Positions 8,025 through 17,495 of a stretch of 64,000 nt of DNA are shown in pieces; the first letter of the stretch is position 1, and the number at the start of each line of letters is the position of its first letter. The stretch spans positions 1 through 64,000 of the forward strand of contig JAEUJZ010000037.1 in the NCBI GenBank assembly GCA_016794505.1, read 5' to 3'. The notes under the pieces are model-generated. The model was not told the origin of the DNA. It made no database searches and was given only the letters and a program-made list of their open reading frames with translations. The translations under genes and the position numbers were made by a program. The DNA is from Myxococcales bacterium (lineage in GTDB: Bacteria; Myxococcota_A; Polyangia; Palsa-1104; JAEUJZ01).

Positions 8025-9641
8025 ATGTCAACGGCTGCATCTTCGGAATTCTCGTCCCCTTCGCGCATCGAGCAGCTACTGGCCACGACGGCTCACCGCA
8101 GCCCAGGTGCCACCGCGCTTTTCGTGCAGCAGACCCAGCTGAGCTATGCCGATCTGATGCAGCGCGTCGAAGTGCTGGCCGCGCGCTTGGCCGCCCTGGG
8201 CATTCGCCGTGGTGATCGCGTGGCGCTGATGCTGCCGAACACGCCGACGTATGTGATTTCGTTCTATGCGCTGATGCGGCTTTCAGCGATCGCGGTCAAC
8301 GTCAGCCCAGCCAACCAAGGGCGCGAGCTTTCGCACGTCCTGCGTGAATCGGGCGCGCTCGTGGTGATCAGCTTGGATGTGTTTCTGCCGGCGCTTTACA
8401 AAGTGCTGCCGGGTACGGCCGTGCAGCATGTGATGGTGACGTCGCTGCAGGGCTTGGAACAAAAGCTGCCGCGCCCTCCCGAGGTGCCAGAGCCTCAGCG
8501 CTTCGAAGATCTGCTGCGGCCTGGCGCGGACTTCGCCCCCGTGTCGGCACAGAGCGCGGCGGATGACATCGCGCTCTTGCAGTACACAAGCGGCTCGACC
8601 GGCGTGCCCAAGGGCGTCATGCTGTCGCACCGCAGCCTGCTCGCCAGCGTGACCGGGATCTGCACCTGGATGCAGCACGACGAGACACCCAATGCGGGCG
8701 TGCTGTGCATCATTCCGTTCTTTCACATCTTCGGACTGGTGATCGGTCTTCACGTCAGCGTGGCCAAGGGCTATCGCATGCTGCTGGTGCCTCGCTTCGA
8801 CCCGCTGGATCTGATGCCGCTGTTCTCGCTGATCGAAGCGCAGCGTCCCATGTCGATTCCCGCGGTACCGACGCTGTGGGCGGCGCTGCTTTCACATCCC
8901 AAGGCCAACGCCGCGCTGTTTGACAGCGTGCTGGTGGCATCCAGCGGTGGCGCCGCACTGCCGGGCTGGGTGCAGGCGCGATATCACGCGCTGACGGGCC
9001 GGCGCATCTATGAAGCGTACGGGCTCTCTGAAGCGGCAGGGGCCACCCACTGCACGCCGTATCCGCAAGGAGGACCGGAAGGCTCCATCGGCAAGCCGCT
9101 GCCCGGTCTTGCCGCCCGTGTCGTCGCACTGGCCGAGGGTGGGGGTCCAGATCGTGACGTCCCCGTGGGTGAAGTCGGTGAGCTTGTGCTGCAGGGCGAT
9201 GCCGTGATGACCGGATATTTTCAGCAGCCCGAGCGCTCGGCCCTGGCTCTGCGCGAAGGCTGGCTGCACACGGGGGATCTGGTGTACTGCGATCGTGATG
9301 GGTTCTTTTATGTCGTCGATCGTGCCGACGATCTGATCATCACCAGCGCCCACAACGTGTATCCCAGCGAGGTCGAAGCGGTGCTAAGCAGCCATCCGGC
9401 CGTGGCCGAAGTTGCCGTGGTGGGCAAGCCCGATCGCCTGCGCGGCAGCGTGGTCTGCGCCTATGTGGTGCGCCGCGGCGATGCGTCGGTCAGCGTCGAC
9501 GATCTGCTCGCGCTCTGTCGCGCCAACTTGGTCGATTACAAAGTGCCGCGCCAGATTACGTTCGTGGACAGCATCCCGCACAACCCCGCTGGCAAGATCC
9601 TGCGGCGCGCCCTGCGCAGCGAACCAAGTCCCGCGCAGTAG
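8025..9641 (+). CDS. Long-chain acyl-CoA ligase (AMP-forming), FadD-like
   Basis: A 538-residue member of the ANL superfamily that activates a carboxylic acid with ATP and transfers it to CoA. The P-loop-like motif YTSGSTGVPKGV lies near residues 186-197, the A5 motif YEAYGLSEAAG near residue 330, and LHTGDL followed by DRADDLIITSAHNVYPSEVE near residues 415-450. The C-terminal lysine motif NPAGKILRRAL ends the domain. Length and motif order are typical. It closes the run of closely spaced plus-strand genes beginning at 4049; acting on acids released by the preceding esterase is possible but inferred. Chain-length specificity cannot be read. Confidence 0.88.
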   Translation: MSTAASSEFSSPSRIEQLLATTAHRSPGATALFVQQTQLSYADLMQRVEVLAARLAALGIRRGDRVALMLPNTPTYVISFYALMRLSAIAVNVSPANQGRELSHVLRESGALVVISLDVFLPALYKVLPGTAVQHVMVTSLQGLEQKLPRPPEVPEPQRFEDLLRPGADFAPVSAQSAADDIALLQYTSGSTGVPKGVMLSHRSLLASVTGICTWMQHDETPNAGVLCIIPFFHIFGLVIGLHVSVAKGYRMLLVPRFDPLDLMPLFSLIEAQRPMSIPAVPTLWAALLSHPKANAALFDSVLVASSGGAALPGWVQARYHALTGRRIYEAYGLSEAAGATHCTPYPQGGPEGSIGKPLPGLAARVVALAEGGGPDRDVPVGEVGELVLQGDAVMTGYFQQPERSALALREGWLHTGDLVYCDRDGFFYVVDRADDLIITSAHNVYPSEVEAVLSSHPAVAEVAVVGKPDRLRGSVVCAYVVRRGDASVSVDDLLALCRANLVDYKVPRQITFVDSIPHNPAGKILRRALRSEPSPAQ

Positions 9642-9659
9642 ACCGCAGCTACATCACTG

Positions 9660-10328
9660 CTAGGTCTGAGCGTTGTTCGGATCCGCAGGTGTGCCGGCTG
9701 CTGCGGCGGCGCGGGCTTCTTGGTAGCGCTCGATGAGGGCTTTCTGCTTGGCGATGCGACCGATCGGCGGCGCCAGCGACTCGACGACGATGCTGCACTC
9801 GTTGATGAACGAATAGAACGGGATCGACAAGCGCAGGACTTCGTCTTCCGCGGCATCGCCTGGCTCTAGGCTGCCCATGCGAACCGCGTACAAGCGCTGG
9901 ATAAGCCGCAGCTTGTCGCCAAACTCAGGACCGGACAGATGCGTGCGCACCCACGACAGGATCTCTTCGTCCGTCGCCCGCATGCGCACCTCGATCTCGT
10001 CTTCGCGCATCGGGAAAAGCTGCCCCGTGCGCTGGAAGTAGTTCAAGTTGTGCGCATACAAGTGGCCGTATCCGCAGTACGTGCAGCCGTTCCACATCGA
10101 TGAATAGAACGCCACCATGTGCGCGTTCTCGACGCCAAACTGCTTTTCGATGCGGGCCCAGTGCTTGGCCATGATGGCGCAGGCTTTCAGAAATCCGCGC
10201 ACGCCCCATGAGCGAATCATCTCTTCATCAAACGCTGCGAAGTAGCCTTCCGATGCCTCGGTCAGAGCCCGGATGGTCTTCATCACCATGCGCTCGATGA
10301 GCGTCAGATCTCGGCGGGTGCTGGTCAT
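9660..10328 (-). CDS. AhpD-like (carboxymuconolactone decarboxylase superfamily) protein
   Basis: All-helical 222-residue protein with a CxxCxxxH-like motif (CTYCGYGH, near residues 79-86) preceded by acidic and aromatic residues, the arrangement of AhpD-type peroxidase and related proteins that reduce peroxides via a Cys pair. It is longer than classical AhpD (about 175 residues). The ATG at 10328 overlaps the stop of the upstream gene as TGATG, implying translational coupling to the STAS-like protein. Physiological role unknown; a redox or stress role is inferred from the Cys motif. Confidence 0.6.
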   Translation of the reverse strand: MTSTRRDLTLIERMVMKTIRALTEASEGYFAAFDEEMIRSWGVRGFLKACAIMAKHWARIEKQFGVENAHMVAFYSSMWNGCTYCGYGHLYAHNLNYFQRTGQLFPMREDEIEVRMRATDEEILSWVRTHLSGPEFGDKLRLIQRLYAVRMGSLEPGDAAEDEVLRLSIPFYSFINECSIVVESLAPPIGRIAKQKALIERYQEARAAAAAGTPADPNNAQT

Positions 10329-10726
10329 CACAGCGCCCTCCGAATCTCGGCCTCACGGCCACTGGATGTCCCCCACCAGGCCTTGACCTGATCGTGGCTG
10401 GCGACGGCCTTGGCGTTCTGGTCGCCAGACAAGTGCGCCACCCACAGCGCCATGCCGCGGATGTTGGGGCGGTTGGCGACATAAGCCGTGCGCTTGGCGA
10501 ATTCCGCGAACGACTTTTGCACCCGCACCAAGACGTCGCGCGCCGACGTCGAGTAGTTGGTCATCCCCATCATGTCCATCAGCACGTTGTATCGGCCGAC
10601 GGGCATGACCGAGATCATGCGCTGTAGCTCGCGCTCCAGCTCAGCGGCATCGCTGTCGCTGAATGAGCCGTCGAACTCGACGCGCAGTTCGTTGTAGATG
10701 GGCTTTATGCGGTAGGCGGCACTCAT
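10328..10726 (-). CDS. STAS/SpoIIAA-like domain protein
   Basis: A 132-residue single-domain protein with alternating beta strands and helices: IYNELRVEFDGSFSDSDAAEL, then a long helix, then YNVLMDMMGM, the strand-turn where SpoIIAA-like proteins often carry an Asp or Ser. The fold is assigned by pattern only. It is first in a two-gene operon with the AhpD-like protein, whose start overlaps its stop. It could act as an anti-anti-sigma-like or sensory partner, but no anti-sigma factor is adjacent, so this is weak. Confidence 0.5.
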   Translation of the reverse strand: MSAAYRIKPIYNELRVEFDGSFSDSDAAELERELQRMISVMPVGRYNVLMDMMGMTNYSTSARDVLVRVQKSFAEFAKRTAYVANRPNIRGMALWVAHLSGDQNAKAVASHDQVKAWWGTSSGREAEIRRAL

Positions 10727-10884
10727 GAGGTAGCGTGCTTAGGCTCTCATAGCTTCTGCAAAAAGCGCAACCAGTTTGAGTGTCTAAGCTCCCGCTGTGG
10801 GCGGGCCGCTGCCTGTCTTTGCGACAGAAAGGAAGGATGCTGCCGCGGGCGCGACAGCCGCTTGGGCGCCCGCGCTGGGTGTGG

Positions 10885-12252
10885 CTACAGCGTGTTCAGG
10901 AACGCGACCAGCTGGTTCTTTTCGTCGGCAGTCAAGGCCGCGAAGCGGTTGCGGGCGTTCGTCGCTTCCCCGCCGTGCTCCAAGATCGCGGTGGCCATGT
11001 CGGCGGTGCGACCGTCGTGCAGAAGCGCCTTCTTGAAGCGAATGCCCCAAAGCGGCGTCGTGCGCCAGTGGCGACCATCGGCGCGGCCCATGACCCGGCC
11101 CATCGTCGAGCCGCTGGGATCATCGGCCAAGTTGGCCCCCATGTCGTGAAGCAGCAGATCGGAATAGGCGTTCACCACACGGTTCTCAAGCTGCCGCACG
11201 CGCACCGTCGTGCCACTCGCCAGAAGCAGGTTGTAGCGCTCGCCCGTACGAAGCTCGGAAGCGTGGCAGTTCTCGCAGCCGATCTTGTGGAACGTCTTTT
11301 CGCCCAGCTTGGCCGCGTCGTTCTTGGGCAGAACCGGCGGCGGCGCCAAGAGCGCCTGGAAGTGATACAGCGCCACCGACATCGAGTTGTCGAAGTCGTT
11401 CACGGCATGATCCGCGACGTTGCAGGTGGCTGGCAGCTGCGCCGCAAAGCGCATGCCCTGTGGCGTGAACTCCTGCGGGAAGAACGGCGAGCTCACGCCC
11501 AGCTCGATGTTGAACGGCTCGGCCGAGAACTGGAACAGCGTTGCGGTCTGCGACTTCCAGCCGAAGCGCCCGACGCGGCTTGGGCCGTACGCAGGCAGCG
11601 GAATACCCGGCACCGGCTCAACCTCAACCGCCTGCAGTTCCATGCCCCAGTTGGCAAAGCCGTTTACGCCATCGATGTTCATCGTCTGTCGCTTCAAGAT
11701 CTCGCTGTCCGGGATGGCGTCGAGCAAGCCGAAGCCAAACACCGGGGGCGAGTTACGGGTCGAAACGACGTTGGCCACCGACGGAACCTGCTCACCCGGA
11801 ATCGTGCAGTTGGGGTGGCTGGTGTCGCGAATCGTCTTCTTCTGGATCACCAAGCCGCCCAGATCGCGGATCGGATCGAAGAAGCCCTGGTTGTCGAACG
11901 CGAAGTGCGTCACGTTGAACGAGGTTGCGCCGGGGCCCAAGGGATCGCCGCCACCGGGAGCCCCAGCGCCATGACAGGTCACGCACGAGACTTCGTTGTA
12001 GATCGGGCCCAGCCCCTCGGCTGCGGTGAAGTTCTTGTTGAACACCGCCTGGCCGTTCATGAAAAGCTGCACAAGCTGCGGCGACAGACCCGGCAGAGCG
12101 CTGCCGATTTGGTATGTGGCGGCCGCGGCCGATTCGTCGCCGGCATGGGCCGTGTTGCCACGACCTGTGATCTGGCCCGCCATGACGCCGCCCAGGACAG
12201 CGAGGGCGCCGGTAACGAGCACCTTAGACAGACTCAGCGTCGAGCGACTCAT
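10885..12252 (-). CDS. Di-haem oxidoreductase (DUF1111, DHOR family)
   Basis: A 455-residue exported c-type cytochrome of the family annotated as putative thiol oxidoreductase/di-haem peroxidase. An N-terminal hydrophobic segment ends near GNTAHA, a signal peptide. There are two haem-binding motifs: CVTCHG near residue 90 and CENCHA near residue 322. The large central domain and the late second motif fit DHOR proteins. The ATG at 12252 overlaps the TGA of the upstream lipoprotein as ATGA, so the two are translationally coupled. Periplasmic electron transfer is expected; the substrate is unknown. Confidence 0.85.
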   Translation of the reverse strand: MSRSTLSLSKVLVTGALAVLGGVMAGQITGRGNTAHAGDESAAAATYQIGSALPGLSPQLVQLFMNGQAVFNKNFTAAEGLGPIYNEVSCVTCHGAGAPGGGDPLGPGATSFNVTHFAFDNQGFFDPIRDLGGLVIQKKTIRDTSHPNCTIPGEQVPSVANVVSTRNSPPVFGFGLLDAIPDSEILKRQTMNIDGVNGFANWGMELQAVEVEPVPGIPLPAYGPSRVGRFGWKSQTATLFQFSAEPFNIELGVSSPFFPQEFTPQGMRFAAQLPATCNVADHAVNDFDNSMSVALYHFQALLAPPPVLPKNDAAKLGEKTFHKIGCENCHASELRTGERYNLLLASGTTVRVRQLENRVVNAYSDLLLHDMGANLADDPSGSTMGRVMGRADGRHWRTTPLWGIRFKKALLHDGRTADMATAILEHGGEATNARNRFAALTADEKNQLVAFLNTL

Positions 12253-13322
12253 TGGCCACCTCCACACAGGTTGCGGCGCGAGGGCGGGTACATCGGCACT
12301 TGGAAGTTACCGGCCACGGCCGGCTTGATCTTGCCGGTGGCCGAGCGGTTGTCGCCCATAAAGCCCTTGGGCATCTCCATTGGATAGACGCCGGTCCAGC
12401 CGATGAAGGTGTTGTCGCGGAAGGCAAGCTCCGGCGGCTTCGGATCCGGCTCGGCGCTCATGGCGACCGCGATGTTCTCGCCGTTCCAGATCGACTGCAG
12501 GAACGTGTCCCAGGTCATGAACTTCTCATTCGGCAGGCGGCTGTTCGTCCAGTACGGATCGATGTGATCTGGCGTGCAGCCGTTAAACGCCGTCAGCAGG
12601 TAGATGACGCCGGGGCTGCCCACCGCGTCTTCCATGCGGTCATAGCGGAAACGGAACTTGACCTCACCTTCGCCGTTCGGCTTGCCCTCGAACATCGGCG
12701 TGCAGATCATCTGCAGAACCGGCGCCGGCACCGCAAAGTAGCTGCCGGGGGTCAGGGCGGGCTTCGGCCCGAGCGGAGCGTAGTCGTAGCGCGTGCCGAT
12801 GTACTGCAGCGTCGTTGCGCTGTAGTAAAGCTGCTCGTGCTGGCGGCCAAACAGCGTGCCCATCAGCCAGAACTGCCACTTGGCGTTCTTGACCTCTTGG
12901 AAGTGCTTGTTGAACTGCGAGCTCTCGTCGAAGTCCTTGCGATAGCTGGGGCGATAGGGCAAGCCCTTGAACTTCGCCGTCATCTCGACCAGGTTCTTCT
13001 TCTTCGAGTACTTGAAGGTCACCTTGGCTTCGCCGTTGATCATCGACGGCTCGATGATGGCGTACTCACCGACGCCGGCTCCGCCGACGTTCAGGTTGAT
13101 GCTGAATTCGCCTTCATCCGGCGGCGCATAGACATAGCGGCCTTCAATCGCCGAGCGACCGCTGGCCAAAGGCGGCGGGTTGCTAAGGTTGAGAGCCCAT
13201 CCACCCGTCGATGCGGTGTCGTCCATGTCAGGCTGGTTGTTCTGCAGGCATGCGCTCATGGCACATGCAGCGCCCAGACCCACTACTGCGCGTCTGAGCC
13301 GGAATAGCGACTTGGCACTCAT
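12249..13322 (-). CDS. Exported lipoprotein coupled to di-haem oxidoreductase
   Basis: A 357-residue predicted lipoprotein: a basic N-terminus, a hydrophobic stretch and the lipobox MSAC near residue 25. The mature part is rich in Tyr, Trp and Gly with beta character (GEYAIIEPSMINGEAKVTFKY) and I do not recognise its family. A strong Shine-Dalgarno GGGAGGT lies 4 bp before the ATG. It overlaps the di-haem oxidoreductase start by 4 bp, so the two proteins are probably made together and may form a periplasmic complex or enzyme-substrate pair. Confidence 0.6.
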   Translation of the reverse strand: MSAKSLFRLRRAVVGLGAACAMSACLQNNQPDMDDTASTGGWALNLSNPPPLASGRSAIEGRYVYAPPDEGEFSINLNVGGAGVGEYAIIEPSMINGEAKVTFKYSKKKNLVEMTAKFKGLPYRPSYRKDFDESSQFNKHFQEVKNAKWQFWLMGTLFGRQHEQLYYSATTLQYIGTRYDYAPLGPKPALTPGSYFAVPAPVLQMICTPMFEGKPNGEGEVKFRFRYDRMEDAVGSPGVIYLLTAFNGCTPDHIDPYWTNSRLPNEKFMTWDTFLQSIWNGENIAVAMSAEPDPKPPELAFRDNTFIGWTGVYPMEMPKGFMGDNRSATGKIKPAVAGNFQVPMYPPSRRNLCGGGQ

Positions 13323-14085
13323 GCGGACCTCCCAAGAACCGGGTTGGCAGCAAGTCCAAGGAGAGAGGGGCTCAGGCCGCTTCTAGTCCGGGGTGGCGCT
13401 GTACACGGCTTTCCTAAGTCCGCGCCAACACGACCCCGACTAAAACCTGGCTCCCCCCGCCTGCGGCTTCAGTCAGCGCATCGACAAGTGATCGATTTCG
13501 CTGCTAAGAATCCAACCATAGCATTGGTCGGAGCGTCAGGCAACCCATATGTTTAACAATTTTATATCCACCAGAAAACCCTAACTAAAGCCGGATTACT
13601 GGCAAGAATAACGAGCGATAGTTCGTCTTTGGATTGGGATGTAAACGTACCGCCGCTCGGCTGGAAAAACTGCACATTCTGTTGTCCCAAGGAAGCGCCC
13701 GCGCAGCGGAAATGGCGCCTTTTTCCGTCGAAAAATCAGCAACTTGTCGATCCACAGGCAGCGATCGGGGGAGCGATCGAGCACCCCATTGGACCCGCAC
13801 CATGGGGATCCTGGGCAGCGATTAATGTAGTATCCGAATTGCCTACTTCACCCCGACATAAACAGCGAGATGATAGAAGCTGAAGACATCGGACACTGGG
13901 CCCCCTAAGGGCGTGTCTAGGATTCCACCATACGACATGGCAGCCATATCGTGATACAGCGGCCTCCATGGCGGGTAACATCGGCATGTGCCCTAGGTTG
14001 TCCCCCGGCCCGTGGCGCTCGATCCCCGGCAGAAGAGCGGTCGCGACGGTTGACAGCCGCGGCATCGCTGCGCTGCCATCGCGGC
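13323..14085. other. Long divergent intergenic region, no gene seen
   Basis: About 760 bp between two divergent lipoprotein genes. Base composition is lower in GC than the surroundings (for example 13530-13640). No open frame here has the codon pattern of its neighbours. The repeated GCGATCG tetramer-type palindromes near 13761-13782 are the only visible structure. It presumably carries both divergent promoters. Confidence 0.4.
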
Positions 14086-14811
14086 ATGCATCGACCCCAG
14101 CTCTGGTTCCGCTTTGCGCTCTTGGCGACCACGCTGTCTTGCGGCAGCCCCGATGTTCCGCCGCTTGTTCACGACGAAGATCCCGATCCGGCTGTGCCCA
14201 GCCCGGCCCTTTGGCCCGCTTTTGAACGCGCGCTACATGTGACGTGCCCGTCGGACATGGCCGCGGTCGGCAGCTTCTGCATGGATCGCTACGAGGCGCC
14301 GAATCAAGCCGGCCTGCCGCCGCTTGCCATGCAGACCGCCAAGGACGCCGCCGACTTCTGCGCCGCGCGCGGCAAGCGCCTGTGTACCGAAGCCGAGTGG
14401 GTACGCGCCTGCCAAGGCCCCACCAAGAAACCCTTCCCCTATGGCACGACGTATCAGCGCAGCCGCTGCACCGACGACAAGGTATGGAAAGTGCCAAGCT
14501 GGTCGACCCTGGCCACGTGGCCCAGCGCCGCCGCCCAAGCGGAAGCCAAGCGGCTGTATCAGGCCGATCGCAGCGGCTCTCGATCGGGCTGCGTGTCCGG
14601 TGAAGGCGTCTACGACTTGACCGGCAATGTCGCCGAGTGGGTCCTGCGCTCGTTCCCCAACGCCAAGAACTATGACCACGTGATGAAGGGCTGTTACTGG
14701 TCCGGGTGTTACGGCGGCGCCCCGCCAAGCTGCAGCTTCGTCAACCCCGCGCATCCCGGCAGCTTTCGCACCTACGAAGCCGGCTTCCGCTGCTGCCTGA
14801 CCCCGCGCTAG
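14086..14811 (+). CDS. Formylglycine-generating-enzyme/SUMF1-fold lipoprotein
   Basis: A 241-residue protein starting at the ATG at 14086; the frame extends upstream but that part lacks coding character. A hydrophobic leader ends in LSCGS, a probable lipobox. The body is the FGE-sulfatase fold: MAAVGSFCMDRYEAPN, then GKRLCTEAEWVRAC, then YDLTGNVAEWV, and a closing GFRCCL. These are the Asn- and Trp-containing core motifs of the family. True formylglycine-generating enzymes use a late Cys pair; here Cys residues are abundant but placed differently, so a structural or binding role is as likely as catalysis. It is convergent with the metallo-beta-lactamase-fold gene. Confidence 0.78.
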   Translation: MHRPQLWFRFALLATTLSCGSPDVPPLVHDEDPDPAVPSPALWPAFERALHVTCPSDMAAVGSFCMDRYEAPNQAGLPPLAMQTAKDAADFCAARGKRLCTEAEWVRACQGPTKKPFPYGTTYQRSRCTDDKVWKVPSWSTLATWPSAAAQAEAKRLYQADRSGSRSGCVSGEGVYDLTGNVAEWVLRSFPNAKNYDHVMKGCYWSGCYGGAPPSCSFVNPAHPGSFRTYEAGFRCCLTPR

Positions 14812-14861
14812 CAGCGCGGCGAACACCACGGTCTGACTCGGCGCGCTACGCGTCGGTCAAG

Positions 14862-15674
14862 CTACAGCGAGAGCCCGGCGATGCGACAGTTGTCGCGGTG
14901 ATGCTCGTGCATGTCGGGGTTGTCGCGCCCGCGCGGCAGCGCAATCGCACGAGCCGCTTCGCTTGCGGGCGTCTTGGCCGCAGCCACTTCGCAGAGCGCG
15001 TCCAGATACGAAAGATCCGCCTGCGCAATCTCGCGCGCCTCGTCAGCGGAGAGCGGCGGGCCATGGCCGGGCAGCACGCAGCGCAGCGTATCCAGCAGCG
15101 AAAGCAGGCGCTGCAGCGTCGCGCGATAGGCGGCCAGATCGGCCACAAACGGAATCTCGCAGGGGGACAGGTAATCGCCGACCCAAAGCAGACGTTCCTC
15201 GCGCGCCCACAGCCCCAGGCCATCGTCGCTGTGCCCAGGCAACTGCAAGACGTCTAGCTGCGTCTCGCCCAGCGGCAGCACATCGCCCTCGCGCAGGCTG
15301 CGCAGCCGATCCGCGGGTGGCCACGCGGGCGGCCCGCCGCGATCGATGTACCAGCGCCGATCGAACGCCGCGGCCTCGCGCAGGTTGGTTCGCGCCGACT
15401 CGCGGTCCTGGGCAATCGCCTGCGCAAGCGGCTCGCTCACCCAGACAGGAGCCGCCGGCAGCTGCCGCCAGCCATTTACGTGATCCCAGTGTCCGTGCGT
15501 GAACACCAGCCCGGCAAGCTGCCCGCGCGCCTGCGCACACTGCGCAAGCTCAGCCAGCTCACGCGGGAAATAGCCGGGATCGATCAGCACGACCTGGCCC
15601 CGGTGACAGAGCACGGTGCTGGTCATCTGCCAGATACCACTTGTGCGGATTTCAAACGAAAGCGGGTGGGCCAT
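14862..15674 (-). CDS. Metallo-beta-lactamase-fold hydrolase
   Basis: A 270-residue protein of the MBL superfamily, glyoxalase-II-like group. The metal-binding HxHxDH motif is present as THGHWDH, followed downstream by LPGHSDDG (third His), WVGDYLSP (bridging Asp) and VLPGHGPPL (last His). The full zinc set therefore appears present, and a hydrolytic role is likely. The start at 15674 (MAHPLSFEIR) was chosen because the fold begins there; alternatives at 15692 or 15716 would add 6 or 14 residues. No signal peptide is seen, so it acts in the cytoplasm. Substrate unknown. Confidence 0.82.
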   Translation of the reverse strand: MAHPLSFEIRTSGIWQMTSTVLCHRGQVVLIDPGYFPRELAELAQCAQARGQLAGLVFTHGHWDHVNGWRQLPAAPVWVSEPLAQAIAQDRESARTNLREAAAFDRRWYIDRGGPPAWPPADRLRSLREGDVLPLGETQLDVLQLPGHSDDGLGLWAREERLLWVGDYLSPCEIPFVADLAAYRATLQRLLSLLDTLRCVLPGHGPPLSADEAREIAQADLSYLDALCEVAAAKTPASEAARAIALPRGRDNPDMHEHHRDNCRIAGLSL

Positions 15675-15752
15675 CCGCGGCTCATAGCGCATCGGCCGCC
15701 GCGCGGACAGCCCCAAGCACGCCGCGCGGCACAGACAGCGTTCGCGCCGCGC

Positions 15753-17030
15753 TCAGCCGATCACGGTGAAGCAGCCGATACTCACCTTGACTTCGGTACT
15801 GGCACTGGCCTGGACGTCGGTGCAGGCCTTGCCAATGAGCTGAATCTGGCCCAGCGCGTTGTAATCCCAACAGCCATCACTTATGCAGGTATTACTTGAG
15901 TCTTTACGTCGATATAAATCGATCTTTGGACCATTACCACTTAAGCTGACATTAATCTGGCTTTTGTCTGGGGTCATGCCCGATCCCAGCGTCGGCAGAT
16001 CGTACGTGCAGCTCGCGACTTTCTGGCGCGCAGTGGCAATTGCGTTAGCGACGCTGGCCGCGCTCAAGGCACCAATGGTCAGGTCAAAGTGGCAGGGAAT
16101 CGTCGGGTCGGCTCCGGTCTTGGTGAAGGCGCGACCGTTGCAGTTGCTGGGCACGTTGCCCGGTGAGCCGGCAAACGCCATCGCCGACAGCGCCAGCCGC
16201 ATGCGATACGGCGGATAGCTCGCTCCCGTTGGGTCATAGGTGTCCGATCCGGGCACGCCGATGACAAAGGTCTCGATCGGCTGATTGGGATCCTGCTGCG
16301 CCTGCGACAGCAGCGACACGATGTTCTGGGGATTTTCCCAGTCGATGGTGCAGCCATTGGCATCGGGATAGCCCGGTCGCGGCGGGTTCGATAGCTGATT
16401 GCAGCTGATCGATCCGTCGGTGATGACCATCATGATGCGCTTGCCGTTTTGGTTCCAGCCGCGCAGCGAATCCATCGCCGTCTGAATCGAGACATAAAGC
16501 GGCGAAGGATCACCCAGGCCGGTATCCGGGCCGTTGCTGCTCAGCCAGTCTTTGATCTGTCGTCGCACCCCCGTCTGCGCCGTCGACTTCAGGCCCAGGG
16601 TCGCGGCCAGCTCGATCTGCGGAAAGGCCGGCGCCCCGCACGAGACCTGCGAAATGCCGAACCGCGAAAGGCACATCGGCGCTGCCGTCGGCCCGTTGGG
16701 CGCCGCATAAAGCCCCAGCCACATGCTGTCGAAGATGCCCTGATCCGTCGACTGCACAATGGCCTGGGCCGCCGCCTGCCACTTGTTGCCCTGCGCCATG
16801 CTTGAGCTCTTGTCGAGCACCACCATCATCGCCGCCGGAGACGACACCGCCGTCGTCGTCTGCACCACCTGGCAGCCATTGGGCAGCGTGCCCTTCGCCA
16901 TGTCCTCACCGTCGGACAGCATGACGCCCAACAGGGGATCGTAGCCCGGATTGGACCCCGCACAGGTACCCGCCGCCAGGCCCAACATTCCCGCAGCGAC
17001 CCAATAGGCAATCGACCGATCGATCTTCAT
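15753..17030 (-). CDS. Secreted vWA-domain protein
   Basis: A 425-residue exported protein with an N-terminal signal (AYWVAAGMLGLAAGTCAGS) and a vWA domain beginning at MMVVLDKSSSM, which supplies the Asp-x-Ser-x-Ser metal site near residue 72. Typical later strands follow (RIMMVITDG, IETFVIGVPG). The C-terminal part is Cys-rich and probably disulfide-bonded. A strong Shine-Dalgarno GGGAGGT precedes the ATG. The architecture is common in myxobacterial surface proteins and suggests adhesion or protein binding. GC content drops sharply around 15880-15960. Confidence 0.8.
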   Translation of the reverse strand: MKIDRSIAYWVAAGMLGLAAGTCAGSNPGYDPLLGVMLSDGEDMAKGTLPNGCQVVQTTTAVSSPAAMMVVLDKSSSMAQGNKWQAAAQAIVQSTDQGIFDSMWLGLYAAPNGPTAAPMCLSRFGISQVSCGAPAFPQIELAATLGLKSTAQTGVRRQIKDWLSSNGPDTGLGDPSPLYVSIQTAMDSLRGWNQNGKRIMMVITDGSISCNQLSNPPRPGYPDANGCTIDWENPQNIVSLLSQAQQDPNQPIETFVIGVPGSDTYDPTGASYPPYRMRLALSAMAFAGSPGNVPSNCNGRAFTKTGADPTIPCHFDLTIGALSAASVANAIATARQKVASCTYDLPTLGSGMTPDKSQINVSLSGNGPKIDLYRRKDSSNTCISDGCWDYNALGQIQLIGKACTDVQASASTEVKVSIGCFTVIG

Positions 17031-17495
17031 ATGGGACCTCCCCCTTGTTCTGAATGCGCCAACCGTTCATATCGTCATAATCCCCACATCAAGTCAATCA
17101 ACATACATTTATTCATAATTTTCGCACCCTTAGCCCCCCCGAGCGCGCCCATCGCCAGAGGCGAGCCTGGGCCTTCAGTCCGACGCCCCAGCAGACCAGC
17201 CCACCGCCGTCTCCGCTGGATCGACGCATTTTTATTATTTTTACATAAATTCATTTTATTTATTTATAATCCCTCCTGCTTTCAAAATTAATTAGATACC
17301 TATCGCGGTTTTTGTGGAATTCTGTGGCGGTGCTCTGACGGGCCGATGAATCCGGCTGGCTGTTCCTCCAGGATCGTCGGGAAGCGAGGTACGATAGGCT
17401 CGCCCCTTTGGGATCAGCCACAACACACGCTCGGCAGCCTGCAGTCCCATGGTTCCCATCGGTGCAAGGCAAGCAGAGCGGGGACGGAGGGATGT
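17031..17495. other. AT-rich divergent intergenic region
   Basis: The region between the secreted vWA gene and the kinase gene includes two markedly AT-rich islands (about 17060-17120 and 17225-17310) in an otherwise GC-rich sequence. A frame continuous with the kinase runs through 17346-17495 but has no coding character, and a better start lies at 17496. The AT-rich islands probably hold the divergent promoters and may bind xenogeneic silencers or nucleoid proteins. Confidence 0.45.
17240..17270 (+). promoter_or_regulatory. Possible sigma-70-type promoter
   Basis: TTTACA (17240-17245) and TATAAT (17265-17270) are separated by 19 bp in an AT-rich island upstream of the Ser/Thr kinase gene. 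The spacing is at the long end, and AT-rich DNA yields such matches by chance. It would leave a leader of roughly 220 nt. Confidence 0.3.

Noticed and set aside
10780..12387. 535-codon plus-strand frame opposite the di-haem oxidoreductase gene
   Set aside because: The minus-strand frame has CxxCH motifs and a signal peptide; the plus-strand translation is Arg/His/Gln-rich shadow.
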